This document shows, piece by piece, positions 18,450 to 27,767 of a DNA stretch of 49,460 nt. Source of the stretch: Candidatus Thiodiazotropha sp. 'RUGA'. GTDB taxonomy: Bacteria; Pseudomonadota; Gammaproteobacteria; Chromatiales; Chromatiaceae. The notes beneath the pieces are model-generated. The model saw nothing but the letters and a program-made list of their open reading frames with translations, did not search any database and was not told the DNA's origin. Location: positions 32,572 through 82,031 of the forward strand of contig JAEPDS010000016.1 of the NCBI GenBank assembly GCA_016842065.1, written 5' to 3'. Position 1 is the first letter of the stretch; each line of letters opens with the position of its first letter. The position numbers and the translations under genes are program-made.

Positions 18450-20330
18450 TCAGGAGAGTGTCAGGGGTTTGAAAGCCTTGCCGTCGCCTGCATAGAAACG
18501 GGAGAAGCCTTCGTAAAATTCCAAACGCAGGACCTGGATGGCGACGATCAGCCCCTCCAGCACCAGGATGAATACGTTGCCCAACACCACCGTGATCCAG
18601 TGGCCGGTGTCACCCATCATGCCGGCCAGGGTAAAGACCGCAATCGCCAGCGCTACATGGTTCAGACTGAACGCCGCAACACGCAGAAACGAGAGGGTGT
18701 TGGAGGCGTAGCCGGTGATGGTCTCGAAGGTCTCAATGAAGGCGACCAGGATGCGCTCGCCGATGGAGGCCTCCTGTTCGATCAGCTTGTGGGCAAAGAT
18801 GCCGATCAGGGTAAGGATCGCCAGGGTGGCCCAGAAACCGCCCACCGACCCCTCTGCGTAGAGGCTGTAGCCGGTTCCCAGCATGCCGGTATAGAGCAGT
18901 AACGAGAGCAGGCCGTTGTCGCCGAACAGGGCACCCAGTCGATCCCCTTGCACCAAATGGTTGATGATGTTCAGCAGGGAGGAGATGACGATGAAGCCGA
19001 TCCCCCACAACAGGGCCACGGTAAGCATGTAGAGCGGGTCGCTGAGAGGGGCGATCCACCAGGCATGAAACAGATGCTCGAAGCCGAAGATGCTGCCATA
19101 CAGGAGCCCGAAGACCATCGAGGAGATCCCGGCGGCCACGCCGAACGGGGTGAAGCTGCCCAGCTTGCGGCGCCAGATCAGTGCGGCGCCGAGGATCACC
19201 GCACCATGCCCCACGTCGCCGAACATCATGCCGAACATCAGGATATAGGTGAGGGCGAACAGATGGGTCGGATTGACCTCGCCATAGCGAGGTACCCCAT
19301 ACTGCATCACCAGGGATGAGAAGGGTTTGAAGAGGCGGCTGTGGCGCATCACCGAGGGTACGATGGCACGCTCCTCAGGGAGTGGATCGCGGCTCTCCAG
19401 GACGAAGGCGTTGGGCAGTTTCTGCTGCAGAGCCGCTTCCACCTGAGCCATATCCTCCGCAGGTACCCAGCCCTGCAGGCGTGCCAGTTTGCCACTTCTA
19501 CGAGCCGCTTCGCCAAGTGCCACGTAGGGGGCAGCCAGGTGCAGGGTATGGGCGGTCTGCTCCAGGCCCTCCAGTGCATTGGCCCGCCAGGCAACGATCT
19601 CCAGGTTGAGCTGTTGTGAGTTTTCATCCACCGCGGCGTGGCGCTCCGCCAGTCGGCTCTTGGCCGTCTCCGGCTCGGTGTGCAGCTCCGGTGGGATATC
19701 CAGTGGTCGAAAGCCAGCGGTATCGAGAACCGATTTCAGCTTTGAGTGTTCTGTCCGCTTGGCGCCGATGATCAGCACATGGCTCTCTTTCTCACTCCGC
19801 AGAAAGGGGAACAGCAGATAGCCGTCGAGGCCGATGGCGTCCTTGAGTTGTTCCACCCGGTTGCTGGATACCATGCCGATACTGGATTCCAGGAAGGGTT
19901 GATCCTGCTGAAGTTGACCCAGGTCCACATCCAGATTGCTGAAATTCGCCAGGCTGGTCTCGAGCTGGCTGATGTTGCGCGACTCTTCGGTGAGGCGGCG
20001 TTGCCGCTCCTCAAAATCGGAACAGGTCTCCCAGGCCTCGCCCAGCCATTGGTTGGCCTCCTCCAGTTCGGCTTCGGTAATGGTTGTCACTTCACCATCG
20101 AAGGGGGCAGGGGTGTAGCTCACCAGGGCGCTGATCTTGTCCAGCCGGCTCTTCGCCTGGTTGTACTGTTCGCGAAAGTGCTGCCCTGGAATTTCGGTCA
20201 GGGCGTTCTCCGCATAAGGACGGTTATCCGGGCTGAAGTTACTGAGACCGGCCAGGATCACCGATGCACCGGGCAGGTCCTCGTTGAGTACCTTGATGCT
20301 GATCTGTTTCATCGGCAGGGGGCTAAACAT
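18450..20330 (-). CDS. ntpI: V-type ATPase subunit I (membrane a subunit)
   Basis: About 626 aa. The N-terminal half is soluble, with coiled-coil stretches (about 80-130 and 220-270), and links the peripheral stalks to the membrane. From about residue 330, a series of hydrophobic helices contains the conserved LMFGMMFGDVGHGAVILG motif and later TLSFLRVAAFSLNHVALAI, whose Arg serves the ion path. The start is ambiguous: an in-frame ATG at 20351 has no ribosome site, while the ATG at 20330 follows GAGGGA, so the latter is preferred. Another ATG at 20312 is possible. It lies between C and K in the operon. Confidence 0.93.
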   Translation of the reverse strand: MFSPLPMKQISIKVLNEDLPGASVILAGLSNFSPDNRPYAENALTEIPGQHFREQYNQAKSRLDKISALVSYTPAPFDGEVTTITEAELEEANQWLGEAWETCSDFEERQRRLTEESRNISQLETSLANFSNLDVDLGQLQQDQPFLESSIGMVSSNRVEQLKDAIGLDGYLLFPFLRSEKESHVLIIGAKRTEHSKLKSVLDTAGFRPLDIPPELHTEPETAKSRLAERHAAVDENSQQLNLEIVAWRANALEGLEQTAHTLHLAAPYVALGEAARRSGKLARLQGWVPAEDMAQVEAALQQKLPNAFVLESRDPLPEERAIVPSVMRHSRLFKPFSSLVMQYGVPRYGEVNPTHLFALTYILMFGMMFGDVGHGAVILGAALIWRRKLGSFTPFGVAAGISSMVFGLLYGSIFGFEHLFHAWWIAPLSDPLYMLTVALLWGIGFIVISSLLNIINHLVQGDRLGALFGDNGLLSLLLYTGMLGTGYSLYAEGSVGGFWATLAILTLIGIFAHKLIEQEASIGERILVAFIETFETITGYASNTLSFLRVAAFSLNHVALAIAVFTLAGMMGDTGHWITVVLGNVFILVLEGLIVAIQVLRLEFYEGFSRFYAGDGKAFKPLTLS

Positions 20331-20384
20331 CAGCGGTCCCTCGATCGGCATGGAGTGGGTTGTATCGGCTAACCGGCCGGATGA

Positions 20385-21440
20385 TCATGCTGCCTCCTCC
20401 GACCCTGCGGAGCCTTTGATGCCTGAAACGGCTTCATCCAGCAGATCGTTCGTCATTCCCAGCAGCTTGCCCTGGATGATGGCATAGAGGCGCCAGATGT
20501 CCGTGTCCCGGCTGATCAGATAGCAGAGTGCAGCGACCACCCCGTCGCGACTGCCCAGCATCAGTTTGCGTAACTCGTCGGAGACCCAGAAGTCGAGCCG
20601 TTGTCTGGCATCGGTGATGTTGACGCTGCCGGCGAGCAGGCTGTGAAAGGGTTCGGGCAGCTGCTCGATGATGGTATCCAGACCCTCCACATTGGCCAGC
20701 TCCATCAGTTTATCCCGCTGTATCTGTCCGCCGTATGGAATCAACAGGTAGTAGACCTCACTGGGTGCGAACTGATAGACCAGTCGATAGCGCATCAACC
20801 AGAGGATGTTCTGCCGGTCCACCATGCTGCCGATGGCCTTTTTCAAGCCGCGTTTGTCGCTGCAGTCGGTGATGTTGGCCTGGGCCAGCATGCCGGTGTA
20901 GTAGAGCCGGTCGATGGCGGCACCGAGGGAGAAGTTCTCATGCTGCTCTTCGTAGATGTTGCGTGCCTGGCTGGCGATCTGGGAGTAGGGTCCCCGTTCC
21001 AGCTGGCGCAACATCTCCTGGACGTTTTCCGCCTGCAGCAGCGCTTCATGGGGCAGCCGGATGTTCTCCGGCAGGGCGTAGAGATTGTGGCGTATCTCCT
21101 GGATGCCCAGGTTATTCCACTTGCCCTGGATCAGGGTCTTTAGATTGTAGAGCTCATACTTGCGTGGCCAGTAGAGGATCAATCCCCGCGAGCGACCGCT
21201 CAGAGGTCGCAGCAGAACCTTCAGTTCATTCATCAGCTGCTGCAGCAGTTGGTGCTCCACCAGACCACTCTTCTGGCGGGTTTCGATCTCCTGTTCGAAG
21301 ATCGGCAGCAGATCGAAACGCTCCCCGAGTTGATGCAGGGACATCTGCTTGAGTATCCGGATATCCTCATCGGAGAGCAGTCTGGAGGCGTAGATACCGA
21401 CCCGGGTCTTGAGGTAGGCCTGATCCCGTTGTGAGTTCAT
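20385..21440 (-). CDS. ntpC: V-type ATPase subunit C
   Basis: A 351-aa protein of the V/A-ATPase subunit C/d family: all-helical, with repeated domains that form a funnel-shaped socket between the central stalk (D/F) and the c ring. Visible features are YLKTRVGIYASRLLSDEDI at the N-terminus and LYALPENIRLPHEALLQAENV in the middle. The length is typical for bacterial homologues. It is nine bases downstream of the G-like subunit and close to subunit I, fixing its role by context as well as by sequence. Confidence 0.9.
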   Translation of the reverse strand: MNSQRDQAYLKTRVGIYASRLLSDEDIRILKQMSLHQLGERFDLLPIFEQEIETRQKSGLVEHQLLQQLMNELKVLLRPLSGRSRGLILYWPRKYELYNLKTLIQGKWNNLGIQEIRHNLYALPENIRLPHEALLQAENVQEMLRQLERGPYSQIASQARNIYEEQHENFSLGAAIDRLYYTGMLAQANITDCSDKRGLKKAIGSMVDRQNILWLMRYRLVYQFAPSEVYYLLIPYGGQIQRDKLMELANVEGLDTIIEQLPEPFHSLLAGSVNITDARQRLDFWVSDELRKLMLGSRDGVVAALCYLISRDTDIWRLYAIIQGKLLGMTNDLLDEAVSGIKGSAGSEEAA

Positions 21441-21449
21441 CGGTAAGGC

Positions 21450-21776
21450 TCAGTCCTCGTCGGCACTGGCATCGATCAATACGGCAAAGGCGGCGTCCAG
21501 CGCATCCTCTTCCCGCGCCTCGGCGTATTCACGCAATTGTGCGTGGCGTTCATCGAAACGTTTTTTCAGTTCGGCGATGGTCTGTTCGGCGCGACTCTCT
21601 GCCTTCTCCATGAAGCTGTTGTGAAGCTCCGGAATGCGGGATTCGAAATGCTGCTCTTTGGTCTTGGCCTCCTGCAACGCCTCCTGAATGATGCGCTCCC
21701 GCTGCTCTTCGGCCTTGTTGTGGATCGTTTGTGCCCTGTTTTCGGCTTCGAGTAAGCGCTGCAGTGACTCTTCCAT
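21450..21776 (-). CDS. V-type ATPase subunit G/H-like peripheral stalk protein
   Basis: A 108-aa, almost wholly helical protein with dense Glu, Gln, Arg and Ala (for example LLEAENRAQTIHNKAEEQRE), as expected for the G/H coiled-coil subunit that pairs with E in the peripheral stalk. It is the first gene of the nine-gene ATPase operon. GGGG a few bases before the ATG at 21776 is the likely ribosome site. Sequence alone would be weak because any coiled coil looks similar; the operon position makes the call reasonable. Confidence 0.8.
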   Translation of the reverse strand: MEESLQRLLEAENRAQTIHNKAEEQRERIIQEALQEAKTKEQHFESRIPELHNSFMEKAESRAEQTIAELKKRFDERHAQLREYAEAREEDALDAAFAVLIDASADED

Positions 21777-22335
21777 TAACCCCTATGCCCCCATGGTTTG
21801 TTTTGACAGCAAATTGTTTTCAGAGGTTGTGTAAGGGAGACGTTCTTGGGTGTCTCCGAAGCACATAGATAGTGTAGTCAATTTGACCGTTGCATGTGGA
21901 CTAATATCGTTCAGGCTTGGTTGAGCTAGATCATGAATCTTATGGATTGTGTTGTTTAGCCGGAAGGTAGATCTGAGGGCGTTTTCTGTTTCCACGATGG
22001 CTGGGTTGTTGGTTGGTAGTTGAGTAAGCGCTGAGGTGCTTCATGGTGTTTAATTTAAGCTTATTTGGTGGGGCATGGCCCCACCCTACCATCAATTTTA
22101 AGGTGTAGGGTGGGGCCATGCCCCACCAAATAGGGTTTGAGTAAGCACCATACAGGGCTGTCTGATATTGCCTGTGCTATTTAATGTCTGGTGTTTAAAA
22201 AACTTCACCGATCTGTTGCGGGTCTGCGGTTCTATTTCACCATTGTATTTTTTTTCGTGGACCTGAAAACTGTTGTCACCCTGTGGAAATTTTGATGACT
22301 AGGCACTGTTACGCTGAAAGGTAAGGCAGGCTTGA
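21777..22335. other. Intergenic region upstream of the V-ATPase operon
   Basis: A 559-bp region that must hold the V-ATPase promoter, although no -35/-10 pair stands out. It contains a perfect 27-bp inverted repeat (22062-22132, annotated separately). A 70-codon frame on the minus strand at 21783-21995 has no ribosome site or family resemblance. Confidence 0.5.
22062..22132. repeat. Perfect 27-bp inverted repeat with 17-nt loop
   Basis: The arms at 22062-22088 and 22106-22132 are exact reverse complements of each other. Each arm also contains a smaller near-palindrome (GGGGCATGGCCCC), so nested hairpins can form. The element is REP/MITE-like. It lies between the divergent 5' region of the ATPase operon and the 3' end of the HIT gene, with no T tract that would make it a simple terminator. 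Confidence 0.85.
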
Positions 22336-22776
22336 TCAAGCCTTGGCGGTAGGCTGTAAGATGTTTATTGTCTTGGGCAGTTCCAGGCTCAACCTGCGTT
22401 TGATTTCATCCAGTTCAGATTGGTTGTAAGCCCGCCGTTGCGCGGTACCCCAGACTGTGCCGGGCCACCAGGGATCACTGCTGTTGCGTCCCAGGATATG
22501 GATATGCATCTGACGTACGATGTTGCCGATCGCTGCGGTATTGAGTTTTTCGATGCTCTGGTCGGTCTTGATGAACTGGGAGATCTGGTTGATCTCCTCG
22601 AACAGCCGCTTCTGCTGCTCGGGCGTCAGTTGGTGTAGCTCATCACAATCGACCCTGGGGACCAGGATATACCAGGGCAGCAAGGCGTTGTTCATCAGTA
22701 GCAGTTGGCACAATTCCATTTCCGCAAGCAGATGGCAATCTGCCGCCAGTCTTGGGTCGAGGCTGAAGGCTGGCAT
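22336..22776 (-). CDS. HIT-family (histidine triad) protein
   Basis: A 146-aa protein of the HIT superfamily, which comprises nucleotide hydrolases and transferases acting on dinucleoside polyphosphates or nucleoside phosphoramidates. The triad region reads RQMHIHILGR at about residues 88-97, where the first His of the classical HxHxH motif is a Gln; I believe this Q-x-H-x-H form is usual in this proteobacterial subfamily. A WWPGTVWG segment follows, also typical of the group. It is eight bases downstream of the DUF971 gene and probably cotranscribed with it. Confidence 0.88.
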   Translation of the reverse strand: MPAFSLDPRLAADCHLLAEMELCQLLLMNNALLPWYILVPRVDCDELHQLTPEQQKRLFEEINQISQFIKTDQSIEKLNTAAIGNIVRQMHIHILGRNSSDPWWPGTVWGTAQRRAYNQSELDEIKRRLSLELPKTINILQPTAKA

Positions 22777-22784
22777 ATCGGTTA

Positions 22785-23177
22785 TCAGGCTCCACCTTCA
22801 CGGGGGATCAGCTCCGGCTCTTGTCGCTGATGGCCCACCGCTTTGAGCTTCTCCAGGTAGGCCTGCCACAGCTCATCCTGGTGCTTGCCCAGGTTGTAGA
22901 GATACTGCCAGTCGTAGAGTCCTGAGTTGTGACCGTCATCGAAGTGGATCTTCACCGCATATTGTCCGATCGGTTCGATCTGGGTGATGGTGACCAGCTC
23001 TTTGCCTTTCTCGAGTTTTGCCGTGGCCGGGCTATGGCCTCGGGTCTCCGCCGAAGGGGAATAGACCCGCAGGTATTCACAGGGCAGGGCAAAGTGGGCG
23101 CCGTCATCGAAGGCGATATCGAGAAAGCGGCTCTGTTGATGGACTTTGATATCCAGCGGGCGAGGTTTAGAGCTCAT
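22785..23177 (-). CDS. DUF971-domain protein
   Basis: A 130-aa protein made of the DUF971/GBBH-like N-terminal domain: FDDGAHFALPCEYLRVYSPSAE (about residues 23-44) and YAVKIHFDDGHNSGLYDWQYL (about 73-93) are its signature strands. The domain also occurs at the N-terminus of gamma-butyrobetaine hydroxylase and in proteins near Fe-S or Mrp ATPases, but the stand-alone form has no settled function. The ATG at 23177 gives the usual length. It lies upstream of the HIT gene in a two-gene unit. Confidence 0.9.
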   Translation of the reverse strand: MSSKPRPLDIKVHQQSRFLDIAFDDGAHFALPCEYLRVYSPSAETRGHSPATAKLEKGKELVTITQIEPIGQYAVKIHFDDGHNSGLYDWQYLYNLGKHQDELWQAYLEKLKAVGHQRQEPELIPREGGA

Positions 23178-23330
23178 ATTGATACAAGGTCCTAAATTCG
23201 TTGTCTTTGATGCAGCCGATCATTTGACCATTCTCACGCTGCGACTGAGTGATTGCTATCGATTGTTTTGAGATCGTCGCCGACAGATAGTTTCAAAGGT
23301 TTGTCTGTATCAAGTTGAAATCTCAGTCAC

Positions 23331-24383
23331 TCAGGGTTGTTGCGGGGGTAGCGGTTTGGCTTCCGGCCAGCCCGAGGCGTGACGGTGAATCAGATTGGCG
23401 AACATTTCAATATGTTTCGGTTCGTCATTCAGGGCCGGTATATAGTTGTATTCCGAGCCTCCACCCTGAAGAAAATAGTCCCTGTTCTCCACCCCGATCT
23501 CCTCCAGGGTCTCCAGGCAGTCGGTGGCGAAAGCGGGGCAGACCACCTGCACGCTTTTGATCCCATCGGCCGCCCACTGTTTGAGGGTCTCATCGGTGTA
23601 GGGCTTGACCCACTCCTGGGCTCCAAAGCGGGATTGGAAGGCGAGCAGCCACTGCTCCTCATTCAGCCCCAATCGGTCGACCACCGCCTGGGCCGTGGCC
23701 CGGCACTGATCCGGATAGGGATCTCCCGCCTCGTAGTAGTCTTTGGGGATACCATGAAAGGAGAACAGCAGTTTGTCCGCGCCCCCATGGGTCATCCGGT
23801 AGTCGGCGATCTGGCTGCTCAGGGCGTCGATATAGTCCGGCTCGTGATGATAACGCTGGATGAATCTGACCTCGGGTATCCAGCGCCACTGTTGCAGTTC
23901 GGCGGTGACCGCATCGAAGATCGAAGCGGTGGTGGTGGCCGAGTATTGGGGATAGAGGGGCAATACCAGCACTCTTTGAATATTCCGCTCACGCAACTGT
24001 TTCAGGGTCTCAGCGATTGATGGATTGCCATAGCGCATCGCCAGAGCGACACTCACCTGGCCGGTGAATTTTGACTCGATCGCTTGCTCGATGGCGTCCC
24101 GCTGCTGTTTTGAGATCACCAGCAGTGGTGATCCCTGGTCGGTCCAGATTGAGGCGTAGGCCTTGGCGGAGCGCTTGGGCCTGACCCGCAGGATGATACC
24201 GTGCAGAATGATCTGCCAGATCAGTTTCGGAATCGCCACAATTCTCGGATCGCTGAGGAACTCCGCCAGGTAGCGTCGTACCGCGCTGGTGGTAGGGGCG
24301 TCGGGTGTGCCCAGGTTGATCAGCAGAATAGCCAGGCCGCCATCCGGCATCGAGAGTTGTGGTTTTTGATTCAGATATTTCAT
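23331..24383 (-). CDS. hemH: Ferrochelatase
   Basis: A 350-aa protein of the HemH family, which inserts ferrous iron into protoporphyrin IX in the last step of heme synthesis. Motifs are AILLINLGTPDAPTTSAVRRYL at the N-terminus, LPLYPQYSATTTAS in the middle, the catalytic-His segment LLFSFHGIPKDYYEAGDPY, and CPAFATDCLETLEEIGVE near the C-terminus. Length is normal. Its start is 11 bp after the stop of the upstream conserved hypothetical gene, so the two are probably one transcript. No other heme genes are nearby. Confidence 0.96.
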   Translation of the reverse strand: MKYLNQKPQLSMPDGGLAILLINLGTPDAPTTSAVRRYLAEFLSDPRIVAIPKLIWQIILHGIILRVRPKRSAKAYASIWTDQGSPLLVISKQQRDAIEQAIESKFTGQVSVALAMRYGNPSIAETLKQLRERNIQRVLVLPLYPQYSATTTASIFDAVTAELQQWRWIPEVRFIQRYHHEPDYIDALSSQIADYRMTHGGADKLLFSFHGIPKDYYEAGDPYPDQCRATAQAVVDRLGLNEEQWLLAFQSRFGAQEWVKPYTDETLKQWAADGIKSVQVVCPAFATDCLETLEEIGVENRDYFLQGGGSEYNYIPALNDEPKHIEMFANLIHRHASGWPEAKPLPPQQP

Positions 24384-24394
24384 GGTATTCGGGG

Positions 24395-25315
24395 TCAGTT
24401 CCGGTTGGCTGAGCGAATTCTTGCTTCAACCCGAGCCCGTTTCAACAGGTCTTTATTGTGTATTTTCGGATAGAGGGACCAGAAACGGTCGATCTTTTCC
24501 GGTTGTTTCACCGCCAATTGTTCCAGTCTTTCGCGACACTCGCCACTTATATATGGAAGCATCAGAAACTGTGGCGCCTTCCAGGCGATGTAATCTTCGA
24601 TCAATGGAGCGTTTTCCGCATCATAGCCCGATTCGGCAAGCAGTAGTTCGGGAAACTCGAGATCCTGCGGTTGGCTCTCTTTATACGGCACCATCTCGTT
24701 CTCGCCATTCCGATAGAACCAGGCTGTGCAGTATTGGGATCCGGCTCTGTGCCGAACCGCCGCCTCAAGAATCGAGGCATGCAGCCTGGGGTTGTCGCCG
24801 TCATGGTTGGGCAGGCCACGTTGATTCAAATGAGATGAGATGAAACTGCCATCCTCTGTTTCTGCCGCAATCCATTGGGCTGTTCTTTCGTACAGTGCCA
24901 TTTCAGTTTCTGTTCGACAGCTCTGCAGCAGTGCCAACGGTTGCTGACCGGTCTCATCCAACAGCCACTGTTCATGGCGATCCATCATTGGGAATGGCAG
25001 CTGGTTCAATACGGGCTGCAGACTTTCAATCAGCCTGGCGCTGGCAGCGATCATGGTGCGGATGTCGAACAGGGGATTGACGGGCACCTGCTTGAGCCCG
25101 CCGGTTTCTGACCAGCGTCCAAAAGTGAAATATTGCTGGGCGCCCAGCGGCGTGTTGGCCCAGAGTCCCTGGGGGGAGTCGCTGAGTACCTGGATCTCCC
25201 AAACCTGGCCGTTGGCGCTGAGTGCACGGGCGGCATCAAGTTCGAAGACCTGGAGTAGCCCGTTGAACGGGTTGAGCCGCCGGATACTGAATGTGCTGTC
25301 TGGAGCCTCTTGCAT
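24395..25315 (-). CDS. Conserved-looking hypothetical protein upstream of hemH
   Basis: A 306-aa soluble protein without signal peptide or membrane helices and with no domain I can name. The first 100 residues are beta-rich (VWEIQVLSDSPQGLW and QYFTFGRWSETGGLKQVPV) and the rest is mostly helical, ending in a basic tail. Composition and codon use look fully coding. The ATG at 25315 lacks a strong ribosome site. The tight spacing to hemH suggests cotranscription but does not prove a heme role. A family B repeat begins 22 bp upstream of the start. Confidence 0.75.
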   Translation of the reverse strand: MQEAPDSTFSIRRLNPFNGLLQVFELDAARALSANGQVWEIQVLSDSPQGLWANTPLGAQQYFTFGRWSETGGLKQVPVNPLFDIRTMIAASARLIESLQPVLNQLPFPMMDRHEQWLLDETGQQPLALLQSCRTETEMALYERTAQWIAAETEDGSFISSHLNQRGLPNHDGDNPRLHASILEAAVRHRAGSQYCTAWFYRNGENEMVPYKESQPQDLEFPELLLAESGYDAENAPLIEDYIAWKAPQFLMLPYISGECRERLEQLAVKQPEKIDRFWSLYPKIHNKDLLKRARVEARIRSANRN

Positions 25316-25336
25316 CGCTACAGCCTATCAGTGGAT

Positions 25337-25437
25337 TAACCGCCAATAAACGCCAATCACCGCAAAATGCCGCCAATCACCTCTACCCTAAGGTCTCTTA
25401 TTGCGGCATTTTGCGGTGATTGGCGTTCATTCGCGAC
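25337..25437. repeat. Inverted-repeat element, family B, copy 2
   Basis: Two arms of about 40 nt (25337-25378 and 25399-25437) are near-perfect reverse complements sharing CGCCAATCACCGCAAAATGC. They are separated by about 20 nt (CTCTACCCTAAGGTCTCTT). The terminal consensus matches copies at 12981-13129 and 31235-31383. It lies between pckG and the hypothetical gene upstream of hemH, both on the minus strand. Confidence 0.75.
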
Positions 25438-25529
25438 TATTCTCATGATCTTAGCCTGCCGCATCACAAATGGCGCGGAGCCGGTGGCTATGAGTAAGCC
25501 CCATGCATCCCTGAGCGAAGTTTATCGAT

Positions 25530-27389
25530 TCAATCACAGCTGGCGGAGAGGTCCCAATACTTCGGCGAGTGGTACAAGCGCGCCAGTTGCAGCTCCCGCT
25601 CAAGCTCCATCTCCCTGGGCAGGTGGTCGCCGAAACGGGTGAACAGCTCTTCCTGATCAACGGTTTCGTGGCGCGCAATCTCCCGATCGATATTCATGAT
25701 TTCAAAGAAATCGTCCTTGTTGAAATCGAGTCCGTCCCAGTTGATTGCCGTATGTGAGGGGACCCAGCCCAGTGGGCTCTCCACTGCATGCCCGGTACCG
25801 TTGCAGCGATCCACGATCCACTTCAGCACGCGCATGTTTTCACTGAATCCCGGCCAGATGAAACGGCCGTGCTCATCCTTGCGAAACCAGTTGACGCGGA
25901 AGATGGCGGGCGGTGTGGCAACATTCTTGCGACCGATTCGCAGCCAGTGTTTGAGGTATTCCGCCATGTTGTAGCCGCAGAACGGCAGCATCGCCATCGG
26001 ATCACGTCGCATCGAGGCCTGATTGATGGAGGCGGCGGTCGCCTCCGATCCCATGGTGGCCGCCATATAGACCCCGTGTTCCCAGTTGTAGCTCTGAAAC
26101 ACCAGTGGAAAGTTGTGACTGACCCGACCGCCAAACAGAAACGCGGTAATCGGTACGCCGTCAGGACTCTCCCATTCTGGGTCGATCGAGGGGCAGGCTG
26201 AGGCTGGTGCGGTAAAGCGTGCGTTCGGGTGCGCCGCCGGGCGACCGCAGCCGATCAGCCAATCGTCGCCGCGCCAGTCGATCATGTGTTCCGGGGGATC
26301 CTCGGTCAATCCCTCCCACCAGATGTCCCCATCATCGGTCAGGGCGCAGTTGGTGAAGATGCAGTTCTCCTGCAAAGCGGCGAGTGCGTTGGGGTTGGAG
26401 GATTCGTTGGTACCCGGGGCGACACCGAACAGACCGTATTCAGGATTGATGGCGTAGAACTTACCATCTTCCGGGTTGGGTTTTATCCAGGCAATGTCGT
26501 CACCGATGGTGGTGACTTTCCAATCCTCGAAGCCTTTCGGCGATTTCAGCATGGCGAAGTTGGTTTTGCCGCAGGCGCTGGGGAAGGCGGCTGCAACATA
26601 GTGCTTCTTCTTCTCGGGTGTTTCGACACCCATGATCAGCATATGCTCGGCAAGCCAGCCCTCATCCCGACCCATCACCGAAGCGATGCGCAGGGCGAAG
26701 CACTTCTTACCCAACAGGGCGTTGCCGCCATAACCGCTGCCGAAGGACCAGATCTCCCGCGATTCGGGGAAATGGGTAATGTACTTGTCCTCGATATTTC
26801 CGGCGCAGGGCCAGGGGACGTCCGCTTCACCCGGCGCCAGAGGGGCGCCGACAGAGTGCACACAGGGTACGAACTCGCCATCGTCCCCGAGTACATCGAG
26901 TACCGCTTGCCCCATTCGCGTCATGATGCGCTGACTCACCGCCACATAGGGTGAGTCGGAGATTTCGACGCCGATATGGGCGATATGGGAGCCGAGTGGT
27001 CCCATGCTGAATGGGATCACATACAGGGTTCTGCCCCGCATGCAGTCCTTGAACAGTCCCTTGAGGATGGTTTTCATCCTCCCCGGCTCCATCCAGTTGT
27101 TGGTCGGGCCGGCATCCTCTTCGTTCTTTGAGCAGATATAGGTGCGCTCCTCAACGCGAGCCACATCGCTTGGGTGGGAGCGGGCCAGATAACTGTTGGG
27201 TCGCTTTTCAGGATTGAGGCGGATAAAGGTGCCGCCTTCCACCATCTCATCGCACAATCGGTCGTACTCTTCCTCTGAGCCGTCACACCAGTAGATGCGA
27301 TCCGGATTACAGAGCTGGGCGATCTCATCAACCCAATCTAAAAGTTTTTGATTGCTTGTGCGTGAAGCGCCATCATGTTTTCTGGTCAT
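25530..27389 (-). CDS. pckG: Phosphoenolpyruvate carboxykinase (GTP)
   Basis: A 619-aa GTP-dependent PEPCK, which interconverts oxaloacetate plus GTP and PEP plus CO2 plus GDP. The P-loop with active-site Cys is seen in [15 protein letters not shown] (about residue 285). Other family segments are [34 protein letters not shown], and [11 protein letters not shown] with its active-site Arg. Full length for the family. The ATG at 27389 is the natural start although the ribosome site is weak. It serves gluconeogenesis or anaplerosis. Many gammaproteobacteria carry the ATP enzyme instead, so the GTP form is a mild lineage marker. Confidence 0.97.
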   Translation of the reverse strand: MTRKHDGASRTSNQKLLDWVDEIAQLCNPDRIYWCDGSEEEYDRLCDEMVEGGTFIRLNPEKRPNSYLARSHPSDVARVEERTYICSKNEEDAGPTNNWMEPGRMKTILKGLFKDCMRGRTLYVIPFSMGPLGSHIAHIGVEISDSPYVAVSQRIMTRMGQAVLDVLGDDGEFVPCVHSVGAPLAPGEADVPWPCAGNIEDKYITHFPESREIWSFGSGYGGNALLGKKCFALRIASVMGRDEGWLAEHMLIMGVETPEKKKHYVAAAFPSACGKTNFAMLKSPKGFEDWKVTTIGDDIAWIKPNPEDGKFYAINPEYGLFGVAPGTNESSNPNALAALQENCIFTNCALTDDGDIWWEGLTEDPPEHMIDWRGDDWLIGCGRPAAHPNARFTAPASACPSIDPEWESPDGVPITAFLFGGRVSHNFPLVFQSYNWEHGVYMAATMGSEATAASINQASMRRDPMAMLPFCGYNMAEYLKHWLRIGRKNVATPPAIFRVNWFRKDEHGRFIWPGFSENMRVLKWIVDRCNGTGHAVESPLGWVPSHTAINWDGLDFNKDDFFEIMNIDREIARHETVDQEELFTRFGDHLPREMELERELQLARLYHSPKYWDLSASCD

Positions 27390-27767
27390 GGTGATTGTCC
27401 AACACTGTTTTTCGTTTGTTTACGAGTAGTTAACTGTCCAGGCTTTTGGCCTTATCGCGATACAGACAGGGGGTGGATCTGCATCGGATAGTGAGGCAGG
27501 TGCACCAGTATAGGAAACCAACAAGAAATCCGCTATCCGCGTATAAATTTATTTTATAGGGTTTCATGCATTCCGTTATCGAAGGCTCTACAAGGGTTGG
27601 GCTCCTGTTGACAGAGAGTGAATTTGCGGGTCTCAGGTTCACCCCTGTTGCCTTGATTTTGATAAGGTTTTTAAACCTCTCCTGAGGTGGTGTAAGCGTT
27701 GCTGGCTTAATAATGGGGCTGATTTGCTCTAGAATGTCGCGGGTCCACCAGCCGTCCAACCTGCTTC
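27390..27767. other. Divergent intergenic region between pckG and nth
   Basis: 378 bp holding the promoters of two divergent genes. The only site I can name is a possible nth promoter (27707-27735). A short palindrome (AGGTTTTTAAACCT, about 27665-27678) is present. Nothing else is clear. Confidence 0.4.
27707..27735 (+). promoter_or_regulatory. Possible sigma-70 promoter of nth
   Basis: TTAATA at 27707-27712 and TAGAAT at 27730-27735 are separated by 17 bp and lie about 30 bp before the nth start codon. The match is moderate. Confidence 0.35.

Noticed and set aside
21783-21995. 70-codon minus-strand frame upstream of the ATPase operon
   Set aside because: No ribosome site, no homology-like pattern, and it occupies the expected promoter region.
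27430-27759. 109-codon minus-strand frame between pckG and nth
   Set aside because: It fills a divergent promoter region and its translation resembles no protein family.
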